From NCBI RefSeq assembly GCF_000967725.1, contig NZ_JXYE01000004.1, positions 62,001-126,000 on the forward strand: DNA of 64,000 nucleotides, written 5' to 3'. Position numbers and translations under genes: made by a program. This stretch comes from Loktanella sp. S4079 (GTDB lineage: Bacteria; Pseudomonadota; Alphaproteobacteria; Rhodobacterales; Rhodobacteraceae). The notes under the pieces are model-generated. The model was not told the DNA's origin and made no database searches. It saw nothing but the letters and a program-made list of their open reading frames with translations. Shown one piece after another: positions 9,462 through 18,170 of the stretch. Position 1 is the stretch's first letter. Each line of letters opens with the position of its first letter.

Positions 9462-9516
9462 CGTCCAGCCACCATGCATCTTTTGCCAGTTTACGTGGCA
9501 CACCTCGAATAATCAT
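9454..9516 (-). CDS. 20-codon small ORF at the head of the two-component operon
   Basis: ATG at 9516 opens a 20-residue frame (begins MIIRGVPRKLA, ends WWLDDE) closed by TAG at 9454. It has the best ribosome binding site of the operon, AAAGGAG 8 bases upstream, while the larger downstream gene has none of its own. The stop overlaps the next start by 8 bases, a geometry typical of a coupling or leader peptide. It could be a real small protein or simply deliver ribosomes to the membrane-protein gene. No family is recognised. Confidence 0.5.
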   Translation of the reverse strand: MIIRGVPRKLAKDAWWLDDE

Positions 9517-9606
9517 CGCCTGCTCCTTTGTTGATATTCCAACAAAGGTTTAAGGGCGCTCGGTGCACCTCGCGTCGATCAAATGTGCAGAACTTGTGCA
9601 GAGATG

Positions 9607-10290
9607 TTAGCTGTCACAAGCGGCACGGATCGCCCGCATGTTTTCACCGTAAACCTCTGGTTTAGAAACGCTTCCACCGCGGAACACGGCAGAACCCGCA
9701 ACCAAAACATCGGCACCCGCTTCGCGGACCAAGGGCGCGGTCGTTGGATCAACACCGCCGTCAATCTCGATATGAATCGGTCGATCACCGATCATTGCGC
9801 GCAGCTTGGCGACTTTTTCGATCTGGCTGTGGATGAATTTTTGGCCGCCAAAACCGGGGTTCACAGTCATAACACAAATAAGATCAACCATATCCATGAG
9901 GTATTTCACCGTGCTCACCGGGGTGCCCGGATTCAGTGCAACACCTGCCTTGCAACCCGCAGCGCGAATGGCTTGTAATGTGCGATGAATATGCGGGCCT
10001 GCCTCTACATGCGCGGTGATCACATCGGCACCTGCATCCGCAAATGCCTGAATATAGGGATCAACGGGCGCAATCATCAAATGCACATCCATAACGCCCT
10101 TGATATGCGGGCGGATGGCCGCACAAGTCGCCGGACCAAAGGTCAAATTTGGCACAAAATGGCCGTCCATGACATCCACATGGACCCAATCCGCACCCTG
10201 CGCCTCAATAGCTTCGCACTCCAGCCCAAAATTCGCGAAATCCGCAGACAGGATGGACGGAGCGATCTTCAAAGAACGATCAAACGACAT
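9607..10290 (-). CDS. rpe: Ribulose-phosphate 3-epimerase
   Basis: A 227-residue TIM-barrel enzyme that interconverts ribulose 5-phosphate and xylulose 5-phosphate (pentose phosphate pathway/Calvin cycle). All family signatures are present: IAPSILSADFANFG, the metal site HVDVMDGHFVPN, DVHLMI, NPGFGGQKFI and EIDGGVDPTTA. The ATG at 10290 follows GAGGTG. It is a stand-alone gene with a 90-base gap on its downstream side and a divergent AraC gene upstream. Confidence 0.97.
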   Translation of the reverse strand: MSFDRSLKIAPSILSADFANFGLECEAIEAQGADWVHVDVMDGHFVPNLTFGPATCAAIRPHIKGVMDVHLMIAPVDPYIQAFADAGADVITAHVEAGPHIHRTLQAIRAAGCKAGVALNPGTPVSTVKYLMDMVDLICVMTVNPGFGGQKFIHSQIEKVAKLRAMIGDRPIHIEIDGGVDPTTAPLVREAGADVLVAGSAVFRGGSVSKPEVYGENMRAIRAACDS

Positions 10291-10399
10291 GGGCGCACCT
10301 CATAGATAAACTTGCGCCAGCAGATAGCGTGGGTTTGCCGAATTGTCACGCCCAGAAGATTAATGCTGCATCGCAGCAACCACTATGTTACGTTAGGGC

Positions 10400-11236
10400 A
10401 TGGCTCATGTTTTGCATCATAAAAACATCCTTCAAAATGGCGCGTGTATTCACCTCACACGGGCCACATTGACCACGCAACGCCCCAAAAACCTGCATTC
10501 GCATGATTTTTACGAACTATTCTGGGTGCAAAATGGCCAGGTCCGGCATCATCTAGGTGAAAAGGCCGAAGTCCTTAGCGAAGGAACGGTTTATTTCATC
10601 CAACCCGGCCAGCAGCACGCACTTCAAGGCAGAGGCGAACATGCCCTCGTTGTATCGCTTTGCATCCACCCACAGGTGATCCAGACACTTGGTACGCGCC
10701 ATCCAGAATTACAAGGCAACCTCTTTTGGGCACAGTCCAAACTGTCGCAACATAAACGCGACATTCGGCAGCTAGCCGCATTGAACCACGCCGCTGTGTT
10801 ACTGGAACACAGTAAATGCAACGCCCTCTCGGCAGAGGCGTTCTTGCTGCCACTCTGCGCGGACCTCGTTAGCGACCAACAACCCGAACAAACGCCTGCT
10901 TGGCTGGCCCAAGCCTGCCAAGCCGCAAAAGATCCAACAATCTTTCGCCAAGGGGCTTCTGGGCTTGTCGCCATCACCGGCAAAGCCCACCCCCATGTCA
11001 GCCGCAGCATGCGCAAATACTACGATCAGACTCCTTCCGACTTTATCAACGATATCCGCATGAACCATGCGGCGCGCGTATTGATAACCGACAGTGACCC
11101 CGTCAGCGTCGTCGCAGATCAGGTCGGCATCCCGAATATGTCGCATTTTCACAAATTATTTAAAAACGCCCACGGGATGACCCCCTTACAATACCGGCAC
11201 CAATTCCAAAGCAATCTGATCCAGCCCCAAGGTTGA
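10400..11236 (+). CDS. AraC-family transcriptional regulator
   Basis: A 278-residue regulator with an N-terminal cupin sensor (residues 30-90, LHSHDFYELFWVQNGQVRH, FIQPGQQHAL) and a C-terminal double helix-turn-helix (residues 185-270; FINDIRMNHAARVLI, VADQVGIPNMSHFHKLFKNAHGMTPLQYR). No good Shine-Dalgarno precedes the ATG, so translation may be weak. It lies directly upstream of deoC and an ALDH16 gene in the same direction and is the obvious candidate regulator of that pair. The ligand is unknown, possibly a sugar or aldehyde. Confidence 0.9.
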   Translation: MAHVLHHKNILQNGACIHLTRATLTTQRPKNLHSHDFYELFWVQNGQVRHHLGEKAEVLSEGTVYFIQPGQQHALQGRGEHALVVSLCIHPQVIQTLGTRHPELQGNLFWAQSKLSQHKRDIRQLAALNHAAVLLEHSKCNALSAEAFLLPLCADLVSDQQPEQTPAWLAQACQAAKDPTIFRQGASGLVAITGKAHPHVSRSMRKYYDQTPSDFINDIRMNHAARVLITDSDPVSVVADQVGIPNMSHFHKLFKNAHGMTPLQYRHQFQSNLIQPQG

Positions 11237-11238
11237 CC

Positions 11239-11260
11239 CCCTCGCTTTGTTCAAAATACT
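11239..11260. repeat. Dispersed intergenic repeat, truncated copy
   Basis: CCTCGCTTTGTTCAAAATACTC follows the AraC stop. The same text recurs upstream of the AAA ATPase gene (20118) and of cobI (43574); there it continues into CCGCCGGAGGC, which is missing here. Confidence 0.7.
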
Positions 11261-11269
11261 CAAAAAATG

Positions 11270-11291
11270 GTTTTGATCATTTGATCAAAAC
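11270..11291. promoter_or_regulatory. Perfect palindrome upstream of deoC
   Basis: GTTTTGATCA and TGATCAAAAC form 10-base arms separated by TT, 54 bases before the deoC start. This symmetry fits a dimeric repressor or activator operator. It could alternatively fold as a weak AT-rich hairpin ending the AraC transcript, but no T run follows. No second copy was seen in the window. Confidence 0.55.
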
Positions 11292-11344
11292 TTGCCTTTA
11301 GGCAGTCAAACTGTCACTCTTGCTGCGCAACGCAGGAGGCCCCC

Positions 11345-12334
11345 TTGCACACGACTGAAACCACAGCTTTGCACCAGCTCCCGCAGGTGCAAGAACAACG
11401 CAATGACGGCATACCGCTCGATCTTGATTGGGTGATGGCCGCACAGGCAAACACATCAGCAATCGAGCGTCGCGCAGCCACGCTCCCTGGCCGCAGATCC
11501 GTCAAAAAAGACTATCAAGCCGCTTGGCTTTGCAAGGCGATCAGCTTGATTGATCTGACAACGCTGTCTGGTGACGACAGCGAGGGACGCGTGCGTCGCC
11601 TTTGTGCCAAGGCACGCCAACCCGTTCGGGCAGATATCCTTGATGCCTTGGGGATGACCGGCCTGACTACAGGCGCAGTTTGTGTTTATCACGATATGGT
11701 CGAAACCGCCGTCGATGCCTTGCAGGGATCCGGCATTCCCGTCGCCGCCGTCTCAACGGGTTTTCCAGCCGGATTATCCCCGTTCCACCTGCGCATCGCC
11801 GAAATCGGCGAAAGCGTCAAAGCAGGTGCCGAAGAGATCGACATAGTTATTTCGCGCCGCCATGTGCTGACGGGCAATTGGCAGGCCCTCTATGATGAAA
11901 TGAAAGAAATGCGTGCCGCCTGTGGCGACGCCCACGTCAAAGCAATCCTTGCCACAGGCGAACTGGGCACCCTGCGCAACGTCGCGCGCGCATCGCTGGT
12001 TTGCATGATGGCCGGGGCAGATTTCATCAAAACCTCAACTGGCAAAGAGCCCATTAACGCCACATTGCCTGTGACCCTAACCATGATCCGCGCGATCCGA
12101 GACTATGAAGAACGCACAGGGATCAAAGTTGGCTACAAACCCGCTGGCGGCATCTCCAAAGCCAAAGACGCGCTTGTCTATCTGGCGATGATCAAAGACG
12201 AACTGGGCGACCGTTGGCTACAACCTGACCTGTTCCGCTTTGGCGCATCCAGCCTATTGGGCGATATCGAACGGCAACTCGAACATCACGTCACTGGCGC
12301 ATATTCCGCCAATTGGCGTCACGCGATCGGATAA
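11345..12334 (+). CDS. deoC: Deoxyribose-phosphate aldolase
   Basis: A 329-residue class I aldolase that cleaves 2-deoxyribose 5-phosphate to acetaldehyde and glyceraldehyde 3-phosphate. The Schiff-base lysine is in FIKTSTGK (near residue 225) and the proton-relay lysine in GYKPAGGI. About 80 extra N-terminal residues precede the TIM barrel, as in the longer DeoC subfamily. The start is TTG at 11345, chosen because a full AGGAGG lies 6 bases upstream. It is followed 4 bases later by an aldehyde dehydrogenase gene, which could oxidise the acetaldehyde product. Confidence 0.95.
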   Translation: MHTTETTALHQLPQVQEQRNDGIPLDLDWVMAAQANTSAIERRAATLPGRRSVKKDYQAAWLCKAISLIDLTTLSGDDSEGRVRRLCAKARQPVRADILDALGMTGLTTGAVCVYHDMVETAVDALQGSGIPVAAVSTGFPAGLSPFHLRIAEIGESVKAGAEEIDIVISRRHVLTGNWQALYDEMKEMRAACGDAHVKAILATGELGTLRNVARASLVCMMAGADFIKTSTGKEPINATLPVTLTMIRAIRDYEERTGIKVGYKPAGGISKAKDALVYLAMIKDELGDRWLQPDLFRFGASSLLGDIERQLEHHVTGAYSANWRHAIG

Positions 12335-12338
12335 GATC

Positions 12339-14654
12339 ATGACCATCAAAGAAATCTTCGACACTATGGACTATGGCCCCGCCCCCGAGAGCGCCACTGA
12401 CGCGCTGAAATGGATCGCAGATCGCGGTGGCATCGCAAGTCACTATATCAACGGCAAATGGGGTGCATTGCGCGACGATTTCGCGACGAACAACCCAGCG
12501 ACAGGCGAAAAACTCGCCGGGGTGACAAAAGGCACCGCAGATGAGGTCGCCGAAGCCGTCAAAGCCGCCCGCAAAGCACAGCCCGCATGGGCGAAATCGG
12601 GCCATGCGCGTGCAAAGGTTCTTTATGCTATCGCGCGCTTGATGCAAAAACACGCCCGGCTATTGGCCGTTTTGGAAAGCCTTGATAACGGCAAACCGAT
12701 CCGCGAGAGCCGGGATATCGACGTGCCATTAGCGATCCGCCATTTTTATCACCACGCAGGCTTTGCGCAGTTGATGGACGACGAGCTACCCGACCGCGAG
12801 GCATTGGGTGTGTGCGGCCAGATCATCCCGTGGAACTTTCCGCTGTTGATGCTGGCGTGGAAAATCGCTCCTGCTTTGGCAATGGGCAATACCGTTGTCC
12901 TAAAGCCCGCCGAATACACACCGCTGACCGCGATGGTGTTTGCCGATATTTGCACACAGGCTGGTGTGCCTGCTGGCGTTGTGAACATCGTCACTGGTGA
13001 CGGTGAAACGGGTGCCGCGCTGGCAATGGCTGAAGTCGATAAAATCGCCTTTACCGGATCGACCGAAGTGGGCCGCAAAATCCGCGAAGCAACTGCCGGA
13101 TCGGGCAAGGCGCTATCACTCGAACTGGGTGGCAAATCCCCCTATATCGTCTTTGACGATGCCGACATCGACAGTGCTGTCGAAGGGTTGGTTGACGCCA
13201 TTTGGTTTAACCAAGGTCAAGTCTGCTGCGCCGGGTCGCGTCTATTGGTCCAAGAAGGCATTGCTGATCGTTTCTATGCAAAGCTCAAGACGCGCATGGA
13301 TGGTTTACGGATTGGTAACCCTCTCGACAAATGTATCGACGTTGGCGCCATTGTGGACCCGATCCAACTGGATCAGATCACTAAAATGGTCAGCGCAAAT
13401 ACCGAAGGCGAAACCTATCAGATCGCCGCACCTGACGGGTGTTTCTACCCTCCAACATTGATCACAGGGCTGTCGCCGGCATCGACCCTGATGCAAGAGG
13501 AAATCTTTGGCCCGGTTCTGGCCGCAACAACGTTCCGCACGCCATCCGAGGCCGTCGAGGTTGCCAACAACACCCGTTACGGGCTGGCGGCATCGGTCTG
13601 GTCTGAAAACATCAATCTCGCACTTGATATCGCGCCGAAACTGGTCGCAGGCATCGTTTGGATCAACGGCACCAATATGATGGACGCCGCCGCTGGCTTT
13701 GGTGGTGTACGCGAAAGCGGCTTTGGTCGCGAAGGCGGTTGGGAAGGCTTGTCAGGCTACACCAAGCCAAAAACAAAACCTAAACCGATAAAACCAGCAC
13801 AGATTTTTGCCGGGACCGATGGCGCGCCCGTCGATCCACTCGACCGCACTGCAAAGCTGTATATCGGCGGCAAACAAGCCCGTCCTGACGGGGGATATTC
13901 GCAACCTGTCTTTTCCGCCAAGGGCAAACTGCTCGGTCATGCGGCGATTGGTAGCCGCAAGGATATCCGCAACGCGGTAGAGGCATGTAATGCCGCCAAA
14001 GGGTGGTCCAAAACCACCGGCCATCTACGGGCGCAAATACTGTATTACATTGCTGAAAACCTATCTGTCCGTGCCGAAGAGTTTGCCAACCGGATCAACG
14101 CGATGACAGGTAAAAAATCTGGCGCGGCAGAGGTCGATGAAGCAATTCAGTCTCTCTTTAGCGCTGCTGCATGGGCCGATAAATTCGATGGTCAGGCGCA
14201 TGGTGTGCCAATTCGTGGCGTTGCCTTGGCGATGAAAGAATCCGTGGGCACGATTGGTATCTTGTGCGACGATCGGCCACTTGCAGGGTTGGTCGCGGCG
14301 ATCGCCCCGGCCATCGCGATGGGCAACCGCGTTGTCACCGTTCCGAGCCACGCTTACCCGCTGGCTGCAACAGATTTCTATCAAATCCTTGAAACCTCTG
14401 ACGTGCCCGCGGGTGTCGTGAACATTATCACAGGTGATCACACCGCGCTCTCGGCAACGCTTGCCGCGCATATGGATGTGGATGCCGTATGGTCATTCTC
14501 AAGCGCGGATATTTCTGGGCCAATCGAAAAGGCAAGTGCTGGCAACCTCAAGCGGACATGGGTCAACAACGGGCATGACTTGGCCCCGACGGCCAAGGAT
14601 TACCTCTATGCCGCGACTGAGGTCAAAAATATCTGGATCCCTTACGGCGAATAG
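12339..14654 (+). CDS. Tandem-domain aldehyde dehydrogenase, ALDH16 family
   Basis: A 771-residue NAD(P)-dependent aldehyde dehydrogenase with two ALDH modules. The first (about 30-490) is complete: FTGSTEVGRKI, catalytic Glu in LELGGKSP and catalytic Cys in NQGQVCCAGSR. The second (about 510-771) is a partial ALDH fold with PSHAYPLAATDFYQ and DVPAGVVNIITGDH but no catalytic cysteine motif. This matches bacterial ALDH16, for which a crystal structure from a Loktanella species has been described. The ATG at 12339 follows deoC by 4 bases; a longer in-frame ORF inside deoC is spurious. The role is probably oxidation of acetaldehyde from deoxyribose breakdown (inference). Confidence 0.92.
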   Translation: MTIKEIFDTMDYGPAPESATDALKWIADRGGIASHYINGKWGALRDDFATNNPATGEKLAGVTKGTADEVAEAVKAARKAQPAWAKSGHARAKVLYAIARLMQKHARLLAVLESLDNGKPIRESRDIDVPLAIRHFYHHAGFAQLMDDELPDREALGVCGQIIPWNFPLLMLAWKIAPALAMGNTVVLKPAEYTPLTAMVFADICTQAGVPAGVVNIVTGDGETGAALAMAEVDKIAFTGSTEVGRKIREATAGSGKALSLELGGKSPYIVFDDADIDSAVEGLVDAIWFNQGQVCCAGSRLLVQEGIADRFYAKLKTRMDGLRIGNPLDKCIDVGAIVDPIQLDQITKMVSANTEGETYQIAAPDGCFYPPTLITGLSPASTLMQEEIFGPVLAATTFRTPSEAVEVANNTRYGLAASVWSENINLALDIAPKLVAGIVWINGTNMMDAAAGFGGVRESGFGREGGWEGLSGYTKPKTKPKPIKPAQIFAGTDGAPVDPLDRTAKLYIGGKQARPDGGYSQPVFSAKGKLLGHAAIGSRKDIRNAVEACNAAKGWSKTTGHLRAQILYYIAENLSVRAEEFANRINAMTGKKSGAAEVDEAIQSLFSAAAWADKFDGQAHGVPIRGVALAMKESVGTIGILCDDRPLAGLVAAIAPAIAMGNRVVTVPSHAYPLAATDFYQILETSDVPAGVVNIITGDHTALSATLAAHMDVDAVWSFSSADISGPIEKASAGNLKRTWVNNGHDLAPTAKDYLYAATEVKNIWIPYGE

Positions 14655-14670
14655 CTGGAAAACACACAAT

Positions 14671-14700
14671 CGTCTCGAAGCGCTCGGGTGCTTCGAGACG
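14671..14700 (+). terminator. Strong hairpin after the ALDH16 gene
   Basis: CGTCTCGAAGC and GCTTCGAGACG form a perfect 11-bp stem with an 8-base loop, 17 bases after the ALDH16 stop. The following CTCTTTGCC is only a modest T run, so termination may be partial. Confidence 0.75.
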
Positions 14701-14789
14701 CTCTTTGCCTAACGGTCAGTGGCGGCGGCCACAAATTTGTCGAATTGAGATGCAAATCACATTCACAACAAGTTATTTATGGGGACTTC

Positions 14790-15365
14790 ATGTTTGGCTG
14801 GTTCAAAAAGAAAAACAACAGCACCTCAGATACTTATGACGGTGAAGGGATATTTATCAAATGCGAGGGATGCGAAAACTATCACCGCGCGCCTGATCTG
14901 CCAGATTTTGATGACGCGCTAAAGGCGGCATGTGCTCAACTGAGCGAGAGTAGCCAACGCCTATACGAGACATTCAAAATTCGTGGCCATGACGGCCGCT
15001 GGAATGTTCTGCCCGAAGAAGGCACATTCTATTTTACGAATTCAGACGGGCGACGTTGTTTTGCCGATTTCAGCCTCGTCGGATCATGGATCGAGCAAAC
15101 ACATTCGTGGATGTGGGGCTGGGGTTTGCCCGATACGCATATCACTGACGCCAATCGCAAAGCGCCCGATCTAGCGCGCGCTAAAGGGATTGAGAATGAC
15201 TGGCCTTGCCTCACCACAGCAATGCTGTTGCTGAATGATCATGAGGCTTGGCACTTGACCGAATACGCCGCATCGCTCGCGCAATACCCTATGGTCTACC
15301 GCGCAAAGGTGAATGAAAAAGCGTGGTCCTTTTTTGCAATTGATACACCCGTCTGGGAAACCTAA
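14790..15365 (+). CDS. DUF6882-type protein of unknown function
   Basis: A 191-residue soluble protein. The start at 14790 is preceded by GGGGA and gives a charged N-terminus MFGWFKKKN. Near residues 8-35 a CxxC pair (IKCEGCENYHR) hints at a metal site. The central WIEQTHSWMWGWGLPD and the late AWHLTEYAASL segments resemble proteins I know as DUF6882; the assignment is from memory. Function unknown. It stands alone between two terminator hairpins. Confidence 0.7.
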   Translation: MFGWFKKKNNSTSDTYDGEGIFIKCEGCENYHRAPDLPDFDDALKAACAQLSESSQRLYETFKIRGHDGRWNVLPEEGTFYFTNSDGRRCFADFSLVGSWIEQTHSWMWGWGLPDTHITDANRKAPDLARAKGIENDWPCLTTAMLLLNDHEAWHLTEYAASLAQYPMVYRAKVNEKAWSFFAIDTPVWET

Positions 15366-15420
15366 TTGCTGACAGCTTTATAGACAACTGAACACGGATT
15401 GATCCGCTATCAACCAAAAG

Positions 15421-15446
15421 AAAAGGCCCCGAAATGCGGGGCCTTT
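15421..15446. terminator. Bidirectional terminator between convergent genes
   Basis: GGCCCCG and CGGGGCC pair around a 5-base loop, with AAAA before and TTT after on the plus strand (TTTTC on the minus strand). It serves the plus-strand DUF6882 gene and the minus-strand DUF1523 gene that ends at 15449. Confidence 0.85.
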
Positions 15447-15448
15447 GG

Positions 15449-16120
15449 TCATTTCTTTGATCGCCAAGTATCCAGCCAGCGAGATATCCGCCCACGACGC
15501 TCAGCCATATCGGCTTGGACCTCATCAACCTTGTGGCCTGCGCTATCAAGCAGTGGATCAACGGTGCGTTCGCGGAACTGGCGCCACATCGCCCGCACAA
15601 AGACAATCGCACAGATCAGCGACAAGAAGAACACGATGCTCGCCCATGGGATCACGGTCGCATCAGGACCGGACACCGTACGGATCGCAATCGCATTGGG
15701 ATAGATGCTCGCCCAGCGAATACGCCAACCATAGTGCGTAATCACAACCCAATCGTCGCCCTTGGCCAGATTTGCCGCCTCGGCCTGAAGATCGGAACTG
15801 TCGAACTTAAAGTAAGGAGGCCAAATCCACCCTGTGTCTTCGTTGCGATAGACCATAACCTCAGCGCTGTCGCGCGGGATAAAGCCAAGCAAGAATGTCT
15901 TCTGTTTGCTGGTATTGATGAGCCGCAAATCACGTGTCGGCTGCTCGGTCGCTCCGCTGTCTGCCTGCGCATAAAACAACCGATTATAAGAGCTAAAGTC
16001 GGTACGAATTACCTCGGTCGAGGTCAGTTTCACGATGTCATGCTGAGGCAGCACATAGTGACAAAAGAGACCGAAAATCAAAAAGACGAGAACACGAAAA
16101 GCGATCTTAATCCGGTGCAT
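15449..16120 (-). CDS. DUF1523 family membrane protein, last gene of the AAA-ATPase cluster
   Basis: A 223-residue protein with an N-terminal membrane helix (residues 7-25), a periplasmic-type beta-rich domain (about 30-150) and a second membrane helix at residues 155-178, ending in a basic cytoplasmic tail. The motif IVKLTSTEVIRTD is what I recall of DUF1523. Function unknown. It begins 9 bases after the preceding small membrane protein and closes an eight-gene minus-strand cluster. Confidence 0.75.
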   Translation of the reverse strand: MHRIKIAFRVLVFLIFGLFCHYVLPQHDIVKLTSTEVIRTDFSSYNRLFYAQADSGATEQPTRDLRLINTSKQKTFLLGFIPRDSAEVMVYRNEDTGWIWPPYFKFDSSDLQAEAANLAKGDDWVVITHYGWRIRWASIYPNAIAIRTVSGPDATVIPWASIVFFLSLICAIVFVRAMWRQFRERTVDPLLDSAGHKVDEVQADMAERRGRISRWLDTWRSKK

Positions 16121-16129
16121 GAGAAGTCC

Positions 16130-16405
16130 TTAGTTCGTGTTAATGACATAGATGATCGACGCGACCACAATGGTTGGGACGACGTAAACAAGACCGATCA
16201 GCTTAGGCCGGATCGAACTGTTGTAGGCCGCCATTCCCTCGGCGACATAGGCATCGCGGGCATCTTGATCAATGCTATCCGGGTGATCGGCGTCAAATTC
16301 TTTCTCGAGCCGTTCACGCCGAACCGAGCGCGAATAGATGGAAATCATCAGATAGAGAATGCTTAGCCCAACAAAACCAAAAACGACCAGACGTATAAAT
16401 CCCAT
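16130..16405 (-). CDS. Small two-helix membrane protein of the AAA-ATPase cluster
   Basis: A 91-residue protein with hydrophobic helices at about residues 4-22 and 69-88. They are joined by a strongly charged, probably cytoplasmic loop rich in Arg, Glu and Asp (RRERLEKEFDADHPD). Its ATG shares a base with the TGA of the upstream gene (TGATG), with AGGAGG just before, so translation is coupled. No family recognised. Confidence 0.75.
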   Translation of the reverse strand: MGFIRLVVFGFVGLSILYLMISIYSRSVRRERLEKEFDADHPDSIDQDARDAYVAEGMAAYNSSIRPKLIGLVYVVPTIVVASIIYVINTN

Positions 16406-17754
16406 CAGCCCCTCCTATTCATCGCGCCCCATGGGCCGACCCGATGAATGATATCCGGTTGCCGCGTTGGAACTGGCTCTTCCATCGGTTCTTCATGCCC
16501 ATACAGCGCCTTGCGTGTACCTGCCTTATCGACTTGATACTCACGATCAAGAAAATCAGCAACATAAGCCCGCTTTTCGTCGGGCCACGTCGCATAAGCG
16601 CGATAAAACGCATCTTTGTGACAAATGAATAGCTGGCGCACATCTAGCGGCGTCAGCTCGGCCAGTAGCATATTCACCAAATCCGCATCGGCGTGGTTCT
16701 TTGCCCGTAGGGTATAGAAATATGCGGGGTGCTCTGACGTGATTTTGGGCCATGGACCATCATCTGACGCCCACCGCAACAATGCGGCCAGCCCCTGCCA
16801 CGCCTCTGGCAATTGCCGCGCGTAATTGCGGCCAAGTCTGCGCAGATCGCGTCGGGTTGCACCGCGAAGGCTTTCGCCCATTTCCACAGCAAGCGAAGCG
16901 ACGATGAAATCCATCTTTTGCTTCAAAATCGCCGCCGCATCGACCCCGCGCGCCGCGATGATTGGTTCGACCAAATCATTCAGATGCAAGAATTTCGCGA
17001 TGGCCGAGCGATCTGAAAACTCAAAGGTAAATGGGATGGGCAGCTTGCCGAGTTTCTCTTTCCCCTTGGGGACAATCGCGGCTGGATGTTCGACGCCTCG
17101 AAACAAATACATGCTGCCAAACAGATCCGTCCAAAAGTTATCTTGGACGAACTCCATCTGCTTTAGCTGAACTGGATTGCGCACCACGTCACCAGTCTTT
17201 TTCGCGATCCCAATCATTTCGGCGATCAAAACATCATCGAACCAAGCGTCTGGCTCTGTCTTGAAACGATCAATTTTGCGGCCCAGCTTTTCTGCCATCG
17301 CAACGGTGCCGCGTGTGGTATCAGCCTCGATCCTAATCGAACGGATATCAAACAGCCGCGCTGGTGTGTCCGCCAAATACACCGAATTAACCAGCTCTCC
17401 TGCCACTGCATCGCGTGTCGTCAAAGCAAAGAGTTGCGATCGATTTTCAGCTATGAACTGCTTGAGAATCCCCCGCGCCATTGAGAACTTTGCATTCAGC
17501 AAAGGCGCGCTCGCCTGATCGGTCGTCAACAAGATGAACTGTCGGTTCACCCCCGCGTGGTTGAGGTAAAGCTGATCGTCGAACTCATCCCCGATCTCAG
17601 GGCTAAAACCCGATATATCAATATGAAACACATCCAGCGCGGTTTCCTTGCCAGTGAGATGTTTAAGCGCACGATTGTACCGTTCAACCAAGATCGGGCT
17701 ATCCACCCTGACCAAGTTGCCAAACATCAGACCTTTTTCAATTAGCCGGTGCAT
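16405..17754 (-). CDS. DUF6638-like protein of the AAA-ATPase cluster
   Basis: A 449-residue soluble, mostly helical protein starting MHRLIEKGLMFGNLVRVD. I recall such proteins as DUF6638 in Rhodobacteraceae, but cannot check it. No catalytic motif is evident. The start at 17754 was chosen because the 68 residues upstream are Arg/Ser/Cys-rich shadow sequence overlapping the small membrane gene. It lies between two small membrane proteins and downstream of the ATPase, so it is probably a partner of that complex (inference). Confidence 0.75.
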   Translation of the reverse strand: MHRLIEKGLMFGNLVRVDSPILVERYNRALKHLTGKETALDVFHIDISGFSPEIGDEFDDQLYLNHAGVNRQFILLTTDQASAPLLNAKFSMARGILKQFIAENRSQLFALTTRDAVAGELVNSVYLADTPARLFDIRSIRIEADTTRGTVAMAEKLGRKIDRFKTEPDAWFDDVLIAEMIGIAKKTGDVVRNPVQLKQMEFVQDNFWTDLFGSMYLFRGVEHPAAIVPKGKEKLGKLPIPFTFEFSDRSAIAKFLHLNDLVEPIIAARGVDAAAILKQKMDFIVASLAVEMGESLRGATRRDLRRLGRNYARQLPEAWQGLAALLRWASDDGPWPKITSEHPAYFYTLRAKNHADADLVNMLLAELTPLDVRQLFICHKDAFYRAYATWPDEKRAYVADFLDREYQVDKAGTRKALYGHEEPMEEPVPTRQPDIIHRVGPWGAMNRRG

Positions 17755-17767
17755 GATGCGCCCCCAT

Positions 17768-18109
17768 CTACCATGTTTTCTCGACCCATTTGCGGGGTAA
17801 TGATGCGACCGACAGTAGCATAATCGGCGCCCAGATGATTGCCGACATAAGGCCAAGCCGCACAAAGAATGCAATATTCTCAGCCATGCCGACCGACGCG
17901 AATTGGCCCCATGATGCGCCCTGCCACTGGTACAAGCAGACGAAAAAACCTGCTGCAATGATCACCAGCAAAACGGCTGACAAAAACGCATTCAGCATTA
18001 GTGGGGCCACACCTTCTGGCAGGATACGCCCCAACAAGCGTGGCACAAGATAGCCAATCACCGCGATGACCAACGCAGGCAAAAACAGGCTGTCGGACAC
18101 TAACGCCAT
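17768..18109 (-). CDS. Three-helix membrane protein of the AAA-ATPase cluster
   Basis: A 113-residue protein with hydrophobic helices at about residues 5-28, 36-60 and 78-100. No known domain is recognised. It lies 61 bases downstream of the ATPase gene and 13 bases before the DUF6638-like gene, and is probably co-transcribed. It may anchor the cluster's soluble proteins to the membrane. Confidence 0.75.
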   Translation of the reverse strand: MALVSDSLFLPALVIAVIGYLVPRLLGRILPEGVAPLMLNAFLSAVLLVIIAAGFFVCLYQWQGASWGQFASVGMAENIAFFVRLGLMSAIIWAPIMLLSVASLPRKWVEKTW

Positions 18110-18170
18110 ATCACAAATTCCGCATTACGATGTGGTCCCGGAACACGTCTGGGACAGCGTTGCGTAGACG

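Noticed and set aside
12240..12338. 33-residue N-terminal extension of the ALDH16 frame
   Set aside because: It overlaps the deoC coding end in another frame; the ATG at 12339 gives the family N-terminus directly after the deoC stop.
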